From: Aurelia coerulea
Lineage: Eukaryota; Cnidaria; Scyphozoa; Semaeostomeae; Ulmaridae
Length of the DNA stretch: 64,000 bases
Assembly (NCBI GenBank): GCA_039566865.1
Contig: CM076960.1
Coordinates: 15,792,501-15,856,500 of the forward strand
Direction of reading: 5' to 3'
A program made the translations under genes and the position numbers. This document shows positions 33,206-45,162 of the stretch, piece after piece; positions within the stretch are counted from its first letter, which is position 1, and the number at the start of each line of letters is the position of its first letter. Under the pieces are notes generated by a model. That model had not been told where the DNA came from. It saw only the letters and a program-made list of their open reading frames with translations, and did no database searches.

Positions 33206-33440
33206 TTGCGCTGGATAATATGTATCTGCGGAGGAAATTCTTTATAGTACTGCGGAGGAGATATCGAAAGGTGTGCTTATGTGGAGGAGCGCTAGATAAT
33301 ATGTATCTGCGGGGGAAATTTTTTATAGTTCGTTCTTTCGATATCTCCTCCGCAGTACTATAAAACATTTCCTCCGCAGATACATATCCAGCGCTCCTCC
33401 ATAGAAGCACACCATCAGTGTCTAACTACCCATGGTACTA

Positions 33441-34324
33441 CCGGGTGTTCCAAAACCCAAGTACTGCCGTTTGAAAAATCACCAAAATTTGATTACATGA
33501 CCGATCTTCAATTCTCTTTTTTGCCAAGTAGATCAAGGACCATACTATTTTTCCAGACATAGCTGATCTTGTAATTGGTTTAAAATTAGTAAATTTAGCT
33601 CTTTTTAATGCTACCTGGTTTTGAATCATATTGAAAAAAGCATTTACGCTTGCTGGATCAATTTCGCTGTATATAAAGCTTCTAGTTTTGTTTTAAATGA
33701 CAGAAAGAAATGCACACTATCATTGGAGACTTCGATGATATCATATTGAAAAAAGCATTTACGCTTGCTGGATCAATTTCGCTGTATATAAAGCTTCTAG
33801 TTTTGTTTTAAATGACAGAAAGAAATGCACACTATCATTGGAGACTTCGATGATATCATATTGAAAAAAGCATTTACGCTTGCTGGATCAATTTCGCTGT
33901 ATATAAAGCTTCTAGTTTTGTTTTAAATGACAGAAAGAAATGCACACTATCATTGGAGACTTCGATGATATCATATTGAAAAAAGCATTTACGCTTGCTG
34001 GAACAATTTCTTTGTATATAAAGCTTCTAGTTTTGTTTACAGAAAGAAATTCACACTGTCATTGTAGACTTCGATGATGATGAAAAATCTGAAAATTTTG
34101 ACTGTTAGGCAAGATTGAGCATTTTGCTTAAAAAGTATAGCTCAAAGTAAAGTTTTTCAACGTGTAATTTTTCTACCTTGTTGCATCAAAAGCGAACATT
34201 TTAGCATCTATAAATATTTTCCAGTCTTTGACAAAAAAACAAGTCGAAAAGAAAATGTTATAAAAGGTTGGATAATCAATTTTTGATGATTTTTTAAACA
34301 GGAGTACTTTTTTAGGACACCCGG
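33441..34324. mobile_element. CCGGGTGTTCC (TA-flanked) element with internal tandem repeat
   Basis: Ends CCGGGTGTTCCAAAACCC and GGACACCCGG, flanked by TA. Inside, a 115-bp unit (TTGAAAAAAGCATTTACGC ... GACTTCGATGATATCATA) is repeated almost four times at 33631, 33746, 33861 and 33976. Related to 48252-48771 by its GAGTACTTTTTT / ATCACCAAAA arms. Noncoding. Confidence 0.88.
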
Positions 34325-35814
34325 TAGTAGACCCGCATTTCAGCTATTGCTCACCCCGGAGAACCGCTTGTGCCGGGGGAAAAACACCCATTTTTTCGTA
34401 GAACTTCTTTGAAATCACAAAAAAACACTCGCACAAATGGAAAAAATTACAGAAAATCAGAGAAAAAAGTCATGTGACCTTAGAATCACAAAAATTACGT
34501 ACACTATTTTGAGATTGGATTTCCCCTCGGTGTATGTAGTAAATCGGAGGGTATGAATGATTAATGCTGTTAGAGAGTGTGTTGGAAACACCACTGTAGA
34601 AAAACATAGTAACATGTTTTGCTTCGACTTTCAACGATTCATTTTCTCTTGTTTTTCTGCATAGTTAATCAAAGGACCTAATCTCGAGACATGCTTTCTC
34701 ACTGTTATGCCATTGCAAAACTTGTAATTCAACGCTTCAGATCACTTTCAATTCTCAGTTGAACATGAACAACAACGAGCCAGACTCCTTCTCCATACCC
34801 TATCTCTTCTTCTCTGCAAACGATTCAGTTTTATTGCCCAGTTTTCTGTTCATACTCCACCAGTCGCACATTACACTGTGTGCCCAGGATCACACTTTCG
34901 GTAAACAATTAATAACGCTTTCAAAAACTGCCATACAGATCTAGAGCAGGGGTCATTAGATGCGCCATTAAATGCCCGATTTAACTGTGTACAAAGAAAT
35001 TTCAGTTTTGCGGCGATCTTGGGGGACTGGGGCCTAATCTAGATATTTCTACTTCAAAACATTCGATACGAGCGTGATAATGAATTCGATTTCCAGAATG
35101 CTAAGGTAGAAGCATTTGAAGGCTTTCCCTGATAACAGACTAGCTTAATGCAAGCAAATTAATCGTTTATTTTGCGTATGTCATACCGACAAAATCTGCT
35201 GCATTTAGTCTCATTGCCGGTATCCAGGTTTGATCATATGATTAAGGTCTTGGTTTTTTAGAAAGCATGCTTGCGAGTTTTTTATTAGTGAGGTATCATG
35301 CATCATTCATTGACAGAAATCTCCATCTGCTGTAAACAATTAAAATGAAACATTAGTTGCCAAAATGATACTTGGTTATTCAAAATTGCAGCAAATTCCA
35401 TAAGCCATGTTTATCCACGTGAAACTCATTGATTTTTCTATTCTTGAACGGTTATACCAAGGGCCCTAGTACGACATCAAAGTAGTCCCATTGCACTGAT
35501 TAAAATGTCGTATTTAAATGCTCTTACCTATCCAACGCTGTCCTTGCTTGTTTCTTAGTTTATTATTGTCTTGGTTTTGCTTTTAAACGACATACATCCC
35601 ATGTTTCCTCAAGTTGAAATAAACCTCGCTTCGCACTGTTGAGTCGCCATGTTTTTTCTCGAGAACTAAACGAAAGTGGGGTTAAGCTCAGTTGGTTATA
35701 CTTAGAAGAAAAATCTGTTGGCTTTTTTGAGCACTTTGCACTGAGCACTTTTTAATAACAGCATTTAGATGCATCGATTCAAACATGAAAGTCGAAACTT
35801 GTCTCTTCTTAAAT
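34325..35814. other. Intergenic, no supported features
   Basis: Open frames at 34759-34944 and 35563-35748 have no family or splice support. Confidence 0.5.
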
Positions 35815-36139
35815 TAATCTTAATATTATGAAAATATCACAGTTAATAGACCAACAGAGGAAAATTTCTATAACTTTCAAGAAAACCATAGTTTATGAAG
35901 GCCTACAATATGGTGGCAAGCAGAAATATGTATCTTTTCTGGTTTAGAATTTAGAAATTTCATGACGTCATGGCCTCAAATTTAATAAATGCCACCATTT
36001 TGAAACTAATTAAGATATCAGGAAATTTCCTCGGTAGATTTACAGCCAAAAAACTCCCAGCTCCTTGCAAGCCACTTAATTAAAAGAAAACTGTAATAGA
36101 ATTTTACACCGACCTTTTTAAAGATTTGAGCCCTATGTT
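35815..36139. mobile_element. MITE family A, copy 5, left-truncated
   Basis: Only the right part remains (from about AAATATCACAGTTAATAG to AAAGATTTGAGCCCTATGTT). CRE at 35963-35970. Confidence 0.82.
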
Positions 36140-36467
36140 CACAGTGCATTGGTTCATTCGCTTATGCCTGCAAAAATTGTAATTTTTATTGAGAGTGATA
36201 ACTGTGACAGCGATTTAAAACAGTTTTGTTATCAGTAAAGTTGTGAATATCGAACGTTTTTCTTTTGCTTCTTACGATTCAGTTGTTATGTTCTTAGCTA
36301 ATGACGTGATTCTCTGCGTTGTTTTGTGAATGAAAGTCTTGTAAATTTTGTACTCAAGATTTTGAAAATAGATAGCATCTCTTGTCCTCAAACGATGAAA
36401 CTCTCATTTTGGTTGTTGTAATTTTCTGCGATCAGCGTATTTGGCCATTGGAAACATCTATGTTCTA
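36140..36467. other. Intergenic spacer
   Basis: Nothing recognised. Confidence 0.4.
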
Positions 36468-37432
36468 CCGGGTGTTTCAAAATGATGTATTATTGTTTGA
36501 TTGCTTACATGTCCACAACCAATGAGCCGATTTTCAAACACTTTGCTTTATTTGATTGCCTAATGGCTAAATTGGATTGCAAGATGTTAGTTGTAATTTT
36601 ACCAGTTTTTGAAAATTTGTTCATTGGTTATGGACATTTTAACATTAGGACCACAACGAACATCATCTTGAGGGTCATTTCAGAAAAAGACAAGTCAGTA
36701 TCGTAATTTATAAATCGACATTTTTCCAATTAATTAAGACAAATCCAGTTGTGATTATAATATTAGACTAGGCCATGATTTTGAACGTTTCGAGACGAGC
36801 TTGTCTCATCTTCAGCTAAATAAAAGTTACACGTGCGAGGTTTTATAGTAATAATTATGGACACGTGGACATATGGCCATATGGTTATGGTTATGGACAT
36901 ATTAGCAATCAAATGATAACACATCATTTTGGGGGCATGTTGTAAAAACCAGACCCTAAGACCCTGGGACCCCTGAGACCCCTAGGACCTTTAAGTACTG
37001 AAAATGAAAAGGACCCTTAACACCAGAGGGACATCACTACAGACAAACAATAGATCAATGTCATCAAGCTGTCAAACAAGAGGCTGCGTGTTGTATGAGC
37101 TTCCCATCTTTCATCCTACAAACTTTCGTCAGTTCAAACCAACGTCAGGTTGCCCTTATTCATGCAGAAAATCTTTAAAATAACACAATAGGAGATAGTC
37201 AAAATAGTACTTCTTCGTGGTATAAACTCTCTGCATCATTCCTGGCTTTGGTTTGAAAGAGTGGAAGTTCATGGGATGGAAGAGGGGAAGTCAATAATAC
37301 ACAATTTCTTCATTATGACGCTCTGGTGTTAAGGGTCCTTTTCATTTCTAGTACTTAAAGGTCCTAGGGATCTCAGGGGTCCCAGGGTCTTAGGGTCTGG
37401 TTTTTACAACATGCCCATTTTGGGACACCCGG
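36468..37432. mobile_element. CCGGGTGTTTC (TA-flanked) element with nested 9-bp-duplication element
   Basis: Left CCGGGTGTTTCAAAATGATG, right CATTTTGGGACACCCGG, TA on both sides. Same family as 27162-27755. Another inverted-repeat element is inserted 17 bp from its right end. Confidence 0.87.
36934..37415. mobile_element. GGCATGTTGTAAAAACC inverted-repeat element, 9-bp duplication
   Basis: Arms of about 95 bp: GGCATGTTGTAAAAACCAGA followed by AGACCCTGGGACCCC-type words; the right arm is the complement. Exact 9-bp duplication CATTTTGGG at 36925-36933 and 37416-37424. Mutator-like by duplication length. Confidence 0.92.
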
Positions 37433-38117
37433 TAGTTAATTTTGTTTCAGTTGAAAATTCTTTATCCATGGTTACAATTAAATTTTTACAATTGACCCTG
37501 CAACTTCAAAATAAAACTACATTAACAGCCAAAAATTTCAGACGAATAAATTTCGGGGTAAATAGTTCCGGACAAAGAAATTTTGACGCTTTTTCACAGA
37601 ATTGTGGACGTTTTTCCTGAAATTTCAGACGTTTAAAAATTATATATTTTCAGTTTATTTTTGCTTATTTCAAGCTAAAAATATCATACATTTATAGATG
37701 GTGCTTCACTTAAGGGGTGCTTGGTGAGAAACTTCTACAAATGATTATTGTTGAGGAAGATGAGAATGATTGCTAAGATGGATTTAGTTTAAGAAAATAT
37801 GATATTCTTCATTAACCAACCAACACTCTTAGAACATACCTTTTCAATGCAAAGCTTTTCGTGAGCAAGGCATTACGTTTTCAAACAGTGGAAATGTTTT
37901 GCTCTGATTTTTCTATGCTGCTATTTGTGTGAAAATTTTGGACACTAAATATTTCAGACTAAAATTTCGGACATTTCAGTGTCCGAAAATATCAACATCC
38001 GAAATTTTTCGCTTTCAATGTCGCTTTTCGCTATTACAATCTATATCAAACATCTAAAGTTATCAATCTGAAAGTATTCAAGCATGAGCTTATGATTTGA
38101 AGGGGCTAATTTGGTAT
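37433..38117. other. Intergenic, no supported features
   Basis: AT-rich; words such as ATTTCGGACATTTCAGTGTCC recur locally, but no element could be delimited. Confidence 0.45.
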
Positions 38118-38370
38118 AGAATGATCAGAAGCTGAGCAGTAAATGTGTTAATTGCACCCAGAAAATACGATAATTGAATCACCTCCCTATCGGCTTCTGA
38201 ACCAAACAAATAAAATACCCGAGGTAGATGTTTAGATATATCCTTTTTCTTTCGATATAAGCTAACTTTTCCTCTTACAAACCATTCCTGAAATGCGCAA
38301 CGAGCGAGCTAGCTACCTGGGTTTCAGAACAACTTTTGTGGCTTGCCTAGTCTTTATTGTTTATGACTGG
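38118..38370. mobile_element. MITE family D fragment
   Basis: Half element: GATCAGAAGCTGAGCAGTAA, GATGTTTAGATATATCC and CTACCTGGGTTTCAGAACAA are as in copies at 24.3 and 44.6 kb. It is followed by a short CCAGA repeat (38371-38393). Confidence 0.75.
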
Positions 38371-38392
38371 ACAGACCAGACCAGACCAGACC

Positions 38393-38640
38393 TACATAAG
38401 GCTCAAATCTTTAAAAAGGTCGGTGTAAAATTCTATTGCAATTTTTTCTTTTTAATTGCTTGGAAAGAACTTAGGGCTTTTTGCTGTAAATCTGCCGTGG
38501 CAATTTATTGATATCTTGATTAGTTTCAAAATGGCGGCATTTATTAGATTTGAGGCTATGACGTCATCAAATGTCTAAATCCTAAACCAGAAAAAGCTAC
38601 AGATTTTTGCTTGCCACCATATTGTAGACCCAGAGTTGCA
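38393..38640. mobile_element. MITE family A fragment
   Basis: Left half only (AAGGCTCAAATCTTTAAAAA to CCACCATATTGTAGACC). CRE at 38559-38566. The right half is lost. Confidence 0.8.
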
Positions 38641-40268
38641 AAAAGTCTTTGACCTTCCTCCAAACCTGGATTTTAAGGTTCGACCTTCCTCATTTCAAGA
38701 TTTGTGAAAAAAGGGAAAAGAGCCTTAATACATAAAGAAATGCATCGATTGATCTTTCCATGATATATCAGGACCGTTGCAGGTCTTATAAACGTTTGCC
38801 TGCAGTCTGTAAAGAACTTTAAAAGGTGGTTTGCACACCCAGTTAAAGCTTTAACCAGAACGATTTTGGATGACTTTTTCAAGATTGTCAGTGAATTGTG
38901 AATTGTGCAGTGGCGTAGTCAGGGTAAATTAACCAGGGACATTGGCATGAGGGGGTCTTTATTCCTGAGACATTTTTGAGGACACGTCCTTTATTTTGGC
39001 CTAGAATAGCTCTACTGATCTTATTTTTGCCAGTTCTAGAGTTGCAACTTTGAAAATTTTGTAATAATTTTTATATGAACCACCACCATCTTCAGAAAAA
39101 TTTTGACTAAATACTCCTTAGGTTGGCTCAGAATGCCTCTCTCCATCCAATATTTGCTGATGCGAAAGTGGAAAATATTACAATTTTGTGACTTTTCTTC
39201 TATAAATTAACGTCAGTTAGAAAATTTTCGGAAAATCAACCTTGACATTGGCTTAGAATGACTCTCCCAGCCAATTTCAATTTCTGCTTCTTCTCCTTTT
39301 TTGTTTTTTCTTCTCTCGTCCTGAACCCTGTCCACAGGCTAATTCATCTGATAACTCTAACATATTGAGCATTTTGCTTTGCCTGGGGCAACTTCATTGA
39401 GATTCTAAATCATATGCCATGCGGACTGCAAAATTTTAAACTACTAAAGATAAATAATTCAATTTGCATAATCTTTTTCAATCGAAAATCAGTTCTTGTT
39501 GGAATATTAATAATTCAGAATACATAAAAAAGCATTTTTCTGACGTTACTTTCCTCGTGTGCTCAACTACACGGCTGCGTTAAATGGACTGTGGAGCGAA
39601 ATTTGGATCATTTTTGTGCAGCAGAATTGTTTTTAACAGTGGTGCAGCAAAGATTCTGGAGAAGTAAAATTTAGCGTTGCATACGAAAATAGAGGGGCTG
39701 TGATTCAAATTTCGTTTCCTGTAGTTGTTGTCGACTTATTTTACATCGTAGGGCGAGTACGACGACAAAAAACATCATGTTGACTGGCTCATATTTCAAT
39801 CATAATCAAATTAAGTTGAAAAATCCATGTGATAAACCAAAAGTTAGAAAGTTGACAAGTCCGTGTTATAATTAAAGTGACACAAATCAGATGACATAAA
39901 TCGAGTGACTAAGCCATATCAAATTAGTACGTTTCGAACCTTCCTAGGTCCATCCTCAGCAAGTTGACTGGTTGGAGTTACGATGTAATTTTTGGAGTTG
40001 GAGTTACGATAGGTTCACGTAATCACGTAAGGATCTTTAAGATCGGTCAAAAATTACATTAGTATTTTACATCGATTATACAAATGATGAGTTAAAGTTA
40101 ACACGTTTGGTGGACTGTCCAATAAAAAGTATGCAGTCGATATTCAAAACCTAAATGTTAATCTTTCAGCTTAATGTGAAAATTTTGTTTGGTAAAACCG
40201 CTCATCATTCAGACCCATACATAAAGAAAATGCTGGCAAGGGGTTTGTATGGGAACAAGAATTCCACG
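38641..40268. other. Intergenic, no supported features
   Basis: No exon, RNA or delimited repeat was recognised over 1.6 kb. Confidence 0.5.
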
Positions 40269-40793
40269 AGGATAGGTTTCAAATCTTTAAATCAGCGTAA
40301 AAGGGTGGGTGTAAAATTCTAAGACCAATTTCATCTAACTGAATGGCTTAAAAGAAACTTTAGCTACCTATCTGTAATTCTACCGTTGGACTTTTGGGAA
40401 ATTTTGAATTTTTTTTTAAATTACAGCGTATTTTATATTTAAGCTCATTTGAGGATGTGACGTCATCAAATTTCTAAATCAGAAACCACAGAAGTGACAG
40501 AGTTTCGCTTGATACCATATTGTAGACATCCATAAACTAAGCGTTTGTTGGAAATTATTTCATGCTACATCAAACAGTTTAGAAATTACGATGGTTTTAA
40601 ATGTTGTTGAATTTTTTTCTTGAATTCTCGATAAAAGAAGAAAAACAATCACATTCTGAAAATATTGAAGATTTCAGAAGAGTCCAACGGCAGAATCATA
40701 GCAAATAGCAAAAGTTTCTTTAAAGCCATTCAGTTTAAAGAAATAAGTCATTGAACTTTATACCAACCTTTTCAAAGATTTGGAACCTATGTT
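40269..40793. mobile_element. MITE family B, copy 3
   Basis: Ends AGGATAGGTTTCAAATC and GATTTGGAACCTATGTT. Exact 9-bp duplication AATTCCACG at 40260-40268 and 40794-40802. CRE at 40458-40465. Confidence 0.93.
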
Positions 40794-40898
40794 AATTCCA
40801 CGTTCGTTTCTGGAGTGGTGCAACAAAGCGGCACAACTCGGGGCTTTATGGATGTCAAATAAGCACCCTCCCTTAGCAATTTTAAAAGTAGGCTGAAG

Positions 40899-41458
40899 AA
40901 CAAGAGCAGATTTTGTAATACAATAGCAACAGTTGCGTTTGATCGACACCTCAATTCAAAGCGATTAGCGGATGCAGACAAAGGAAATTCTCTCAACCAG
41001 TAATTCAAAACAAACAAAGCCGCAAAAGTTTCCCCGAAACTAGTAGGGCAAACTCTCGCCTTGTGCAAGCGAAAGATGGTTTTTAAGAGAAGTAATGTGC
41101 TTATAGCGAAAGAAGAAGGGTAAATCTAAAGCTCTGTCGCTTAGATTATGTTTATTTGATTTAGGAGCTGTTTTGTAATCGTTTCATTTTAAGCCCTAAA
41201 GACGCGAGAATTACAATGCCTTCTGCTCCGCTCCTGAATCAAATAAACATAATCTAAGCGACAGAACTTTAGATTTACCCTTCTTCTTTCGCTATAAGCA
41301 CATAACTTCCCTTAAAAACCATCTTTCGCTTGCACAAGGCGAGAATTACTGGATTACTGGTTGAGAGAATTTCCTTTGTCTGCATCCGCTAATCGCTTTG
41401 AATTGAGGTGTCAATCAAACGCAACTGTTGCCATTGTATTACAAAATCTGCCCTTGTT
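40899..41458. mobile_element. MITE family C, copy 4, flanked by a 33-bp direct repeat
   Basis: Ends AACAAGAGCAGATTTTG and CAAAATCTGCCCTTGTT. Instead of 9 bp, a 33-bp exact direct repeat flanks it (40866-40898 and 41459-41491, starting CCCTCCCTTAGC and ending GTAGGCTGAAG). Confidence 0.92.
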
Positions 41459-41627
41459 CCCTCCCTTAGCAATTTTAAAAGTAGGCTGAAGAGTAATTTG
41501 TCTTTCTCAACCGAACTCCATCTATGTTCATTTTATATTGCAAAAATAATCGTCATTTTCAATCAATTTCTTTTTTAGTTATTCGAGCATCGATTAATAA
41601 ACGATAAAAATACAAGAAAGCTATCAT

Positions 41628-42016
41628 CACGGGGGGGGGGGTTCTTCCATAGAAAAGGTTCCTGGGGATGTGCCGCGAGCAAGGGTATACTTTTTCGGAC
41701 TTCTAGTCTAGCCAAGGGTATACTTTTTTGAAATTTTGGCCTACAACAGTCTAGCCAAGGGCATCATTTTTGACAATATTGGTGTAGCAAACGGTCATGA
41801 TTTCATATTTGGTACAAATTTGACAATATTGGTCCAGGAAATGGTCAAAATTGTTCTAGCCAAGGGTACCATTTGCGTAAAAATTGGTCCAGAGAATGGT
41901 CAAATTGGTCTAGCCAAGGGTACCATTTTTGTAGAAATTGCCTACGGTACCATTATGAAGGTGCTCACGGCAGACCCCTACCCAAAATTTGGCCAAGAAC
42001 CCCCCTCCTCCCCGTG
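41628..42016. mobile_element. G-run-ended foldback element (copy 2)
   Basis: Left CACGGGGGGGGGGG then GTTCTT; right AAGAACCCCCCTCCTCCCC then GTG. An exact 8-bp GCTATCAT (41620-41627, 42017-42024) flanks it. The interior holds about five repeats of TCTAGCCAAGGGTACCATTT type. Confidence 0.82.
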
Positions 42017-42024
42017 GCTATCAT

Positions 42025-42626
42025 ATTTTCGAAAAATTTCTCTGTCTTCTAGCGGTATTTTTGGGAGGAAAAATTGAGAGGCTCGAAAAGCATTGAAGAA
42101 GGTGCGCTTTAAAGACATCCGTGCGTAGTTGCTAAAGCAGCCTGTTATCATACTCATAGGGATTGCACTGTACAGTGCACCACGCTTAACCATGTCGGAT
42201 TAAACTGACGGATTTAAGCTGAGGAGCGGCAAAGTTTGAAAAAAAAACACGTTAAAATCATGTGAAGCTAGCATTCAGTTAAGCTTAGTCTCGTAGCTAC
42301 TTGCAAAAGCGCACACAAACTTCATAACATTTGATCTCATGAAACAATTCAAAACAGCGAATTTACATAAAATAGGTCACTATTTCCCTTTCAAAGCATC
42401 CCGAAGATGCTTTTCTGTGGTGCCTAAAATGTCTGACGATATGGGAGGGGTCAGTCATATATAATGCTGGGTACCGGGGTGGGGTATGATTGGTGGGGGT
42501 GTGAAAACTATTTGAAGGGAAACTAGGGGTATATGAAACATTTTTGATGTACGAAACTTTTCGAGATCAGTTCTTTAGAAAATTGTTTCAATGAGATGAA
42601 AATGTCTATGGACTACCATATGTTCG
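42025..42626. other. Intergenic, no supported features
   Basis: Includes a G-rich stretch near 42470-42510 without clear ends; no gene. Confidence 0.45.
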
Positions 42627-42960
42627 AACATATGGCTCAAATCTTTAAAAAGGTCGGTGTAAAATTATACTGCAGTTTTTTTTAATAATCAAAGTGATTA
42701 GCGATCACAGACAAATGAAATTCTTTCAACCAGTAATTCAAAACAAACAAAGCCGCAAAATTTGCTTCGATACCCACGTAGCCAACTCACTCATTATGCC
42801 TTCCAGAAATGGGTTTGAAGAGCAACCATGAGCATACATCGAAAGAAGAGGGATGTATCTAAAAATCTGCCGCGGATATATTATTTGCTTGGCTCAGAAG
42901 CCGATTGGGAGGCGATTCAATGCTCATATTTTTTGGGGTAATTAAAACTCTGAACCAAAC
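42627..42960. mobile_element. Chimeric MITE debris: A end fused to D fragment
   Basis: 42627-42690 is the left tip of family A (CATATGGCTCAAATC, AAGGTCGGTGTAAAATTA). Without a gap, family D arm sequence follows (TGATTAGCGATCACAGAC ... AAGCCGATTGGGAGGCG). Neither has its other end. Confidence 0.72.
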
Positions 42961-43019
42961 AAATTGCTTACCAAAGCCATGATTTGGAAGTGTTCCAAAC
43001 TTTTTTCCTCACTCACTAA

Positions 43020-44507
43020 CAGGGCTGGAGAAAGTGCGCGACCACGCGACCGTCGGTCGGAGGCATGTTTTAAAATCTGACAAAACAATGGAGGCACTTT
43101 TTAAACTTTTCTGAAAACGTCTTTTTTGAAGATATGTCCCACTCTTAATTTTTCAATAAAATGTATTATATGAGATTTTTGTGAAAGAAAAAGAGCCTCA
43201 TATTACTGCATCGAAAGTTAGGTAGACAATCGTAACTTCAGAATATCTTCTTGTCATTTTTTGGCTGTTTCTTAAGATTTTAACGTATTTTTATAAGAAA
43301 CTCTTGACTTTAGAACTGGAAGAAATTGTTGATAACTGATTTTTGCACTTCCAACAATTAAGATCTGTTCCGTGGTATTTATACCGATTGAGTCTTAGAA
43401 AGTTGAAGCGTTTGAAAATATCTGCAGAACTAACTTTTAAAATTTAAAAATGTTTCTTTGGTTCATTTAGCCAGTCACAGCTTGGAAGCTCTGCTTTTAC
43501 GCCATAGATTTTTTACAAAGTATCATCAAACTTGCCAAGAGTCTTTTTTACAGATACATGCAAAAATGCCTTGCAAGTAGGATTATAAGTTGCTATATTC
43601 CACTGGGCATGAAATTTCTTCTAGCATACCTAAATTCCTTCCAAAATGAGCTTGCAGACCAACACAGGAATAATGTCCATGCATTATTTGACAATGCTAA
43701 CGCAATGCTTATATTTCTACTTGAAAACAGCTAATCGTATTAATCAACTAGGAAATGTGTGGGCATTTTGATATTAGGGGAGGCCGGGGCTTGTTGTAAC
43801 ACATTCTGGAAAAGATGGCATGTTTGTCCTTAAACGCAACATGCAGGTTCTTCGTGCTACCACCATTTGCCAGGTTTGGCCATTGGCTGCCGAATGCAAT
43901 TTATTTTTTGTTGGTGGGGCTACTGTTTTCTTGCAGATGGGAGATAAAATTGAGATTGAAGAGTTTCGACTTGCCTGGGCATGGGGCAAGTTGTGACAGA
44001 CACCGAGGAAAATTGTAAAACATAAAAGAAAGCAAATTGATGGTTCTAAATACTTAATCAAAACTTGAGGTGTTGGTACATCCCTTGAACTCATAAACTT
44101 ACAACACCCGACAAAATAAGGCTTTTGAGCCATGAAACATTAACCACGATATTTTAGGCTACCTTGAAAGTCCATCTCAAAGTGGAATAATCTAGACTTC
44201 AATGAAAAATTCTATCTTAAAATAAAATGTAATGTTGTGTCATTCTAATACACAAATTGTTCAATAACGATAACAAAGTACCAAATAAAAGCATTCTGAT
44301 AAATTCTTTCATTTGGTAGACATTCTCGTTAGTATTTTAACTTGCCACAGGCTGACAAACAATAACAGCTTGCAATATTTTTCATGCAGTTTGAACCTTT
44401 TACACTTCAAACAGCTGCTCTCACGACAATTCTTTTCAAAAAATTTGGAGGCCCCTTGCCTGTGCTTTTTACCGGTCGGAGGCACTAAAAAATCTTTTCC
44501 AGCCCTG
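43020..44507. mobile_element. hAT-like nonautonomous element
   Basis: Terminal CAGGGCTGGAGAAAGTG and its partner CTTTTCCAGCCCTG, flanked by an exact 8-bp duplication CTCACTAA (43012-43019, 44508-44515), the length hAT transposases make. 1488 bp with no transposase-like frame; GGTCGGAGGCA words occur near both ends. Confidence 0.88.
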
Positions 44508-44561
44508 CTCACTAAGGTTTTTAAAACCTGCAAAATGATTATTCTCTACGTTCAACTTACC

Positions 44562-45162
44562 AACAAGGACAGATAATGTTACAATAGAACTCGCTACTTT
44601 TCATTGACACCTAAGATACAAAGCAATTTGTGCTTGCAGACAAAGGGAATTCCATGCTCGGTTGGTCAAAAAAAAGCAAGCCGCAAAAATTGCCCAGAAA
44701 CTCGGGTTGCTAGCATGCTCGTTGTGCATTCCAGAAATGGTTTTCAAGAGCAAATGTTAGCACATATGGAAAGAAGAAGGATATATCTAAACTTCTGTCT
44801 CGGGCATTTTATTTATTGTTTGCAGAAGCCAATTGGGAGTGGATTCAATTCTCGTACTTTGTAGGTGTTATCAAAACACTTACTGCTCAGCTTCTGTACG
44901 AAATAAATAAAATGCCCGAGGCAGAAGTTTAGATATATCCTTCTTCTTTCGTTATGTGCTAATATTTGCTCTTTACAACCATTTCTGGAGTGCACAACGA
45001 CCGAGCTAGCGACGCGGGTTTCAGAGCAATTTTTGCGGCTTGCTTTGTTTTTGTATATGTCTTGACCAACCGAGCATGAAATTCCCTTTGTCTGCAATCA
45101 CAAATTGATTTGTATCTAGGTGTCAATAAAAAGTAGCGAGTCCTATTGTAACCCTCATTGTT
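44562..45162. mobile_element. MITE family D, copy 2
   Basis: Ends AACAAGGACAGATAATGTTA and the complement; 9-bp flanks CAACTTACC / CAGCTTACC match at 8 of 9. The arms carry TTTAGATATATCCTTC. Confidence 0.9.

Larger units (their letters stand above)
32409..33434. mobile_element. CATGGGTAG foldback element, copy 3, carrying a LINE
   Basis: Ends CATGGGTAGTTAGACACTG / CAGTGTCTAACTACCCATG. Exact 7-bp duplication GTACTAC at 32402-32408 and 33435-33441. A LINE 3' fragment (about 32448-33205) interrupts the left arm after TATGGAGGA. The right-hand duplication overlaps the first base of the next element, at 33441. Confidence 0.9.
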
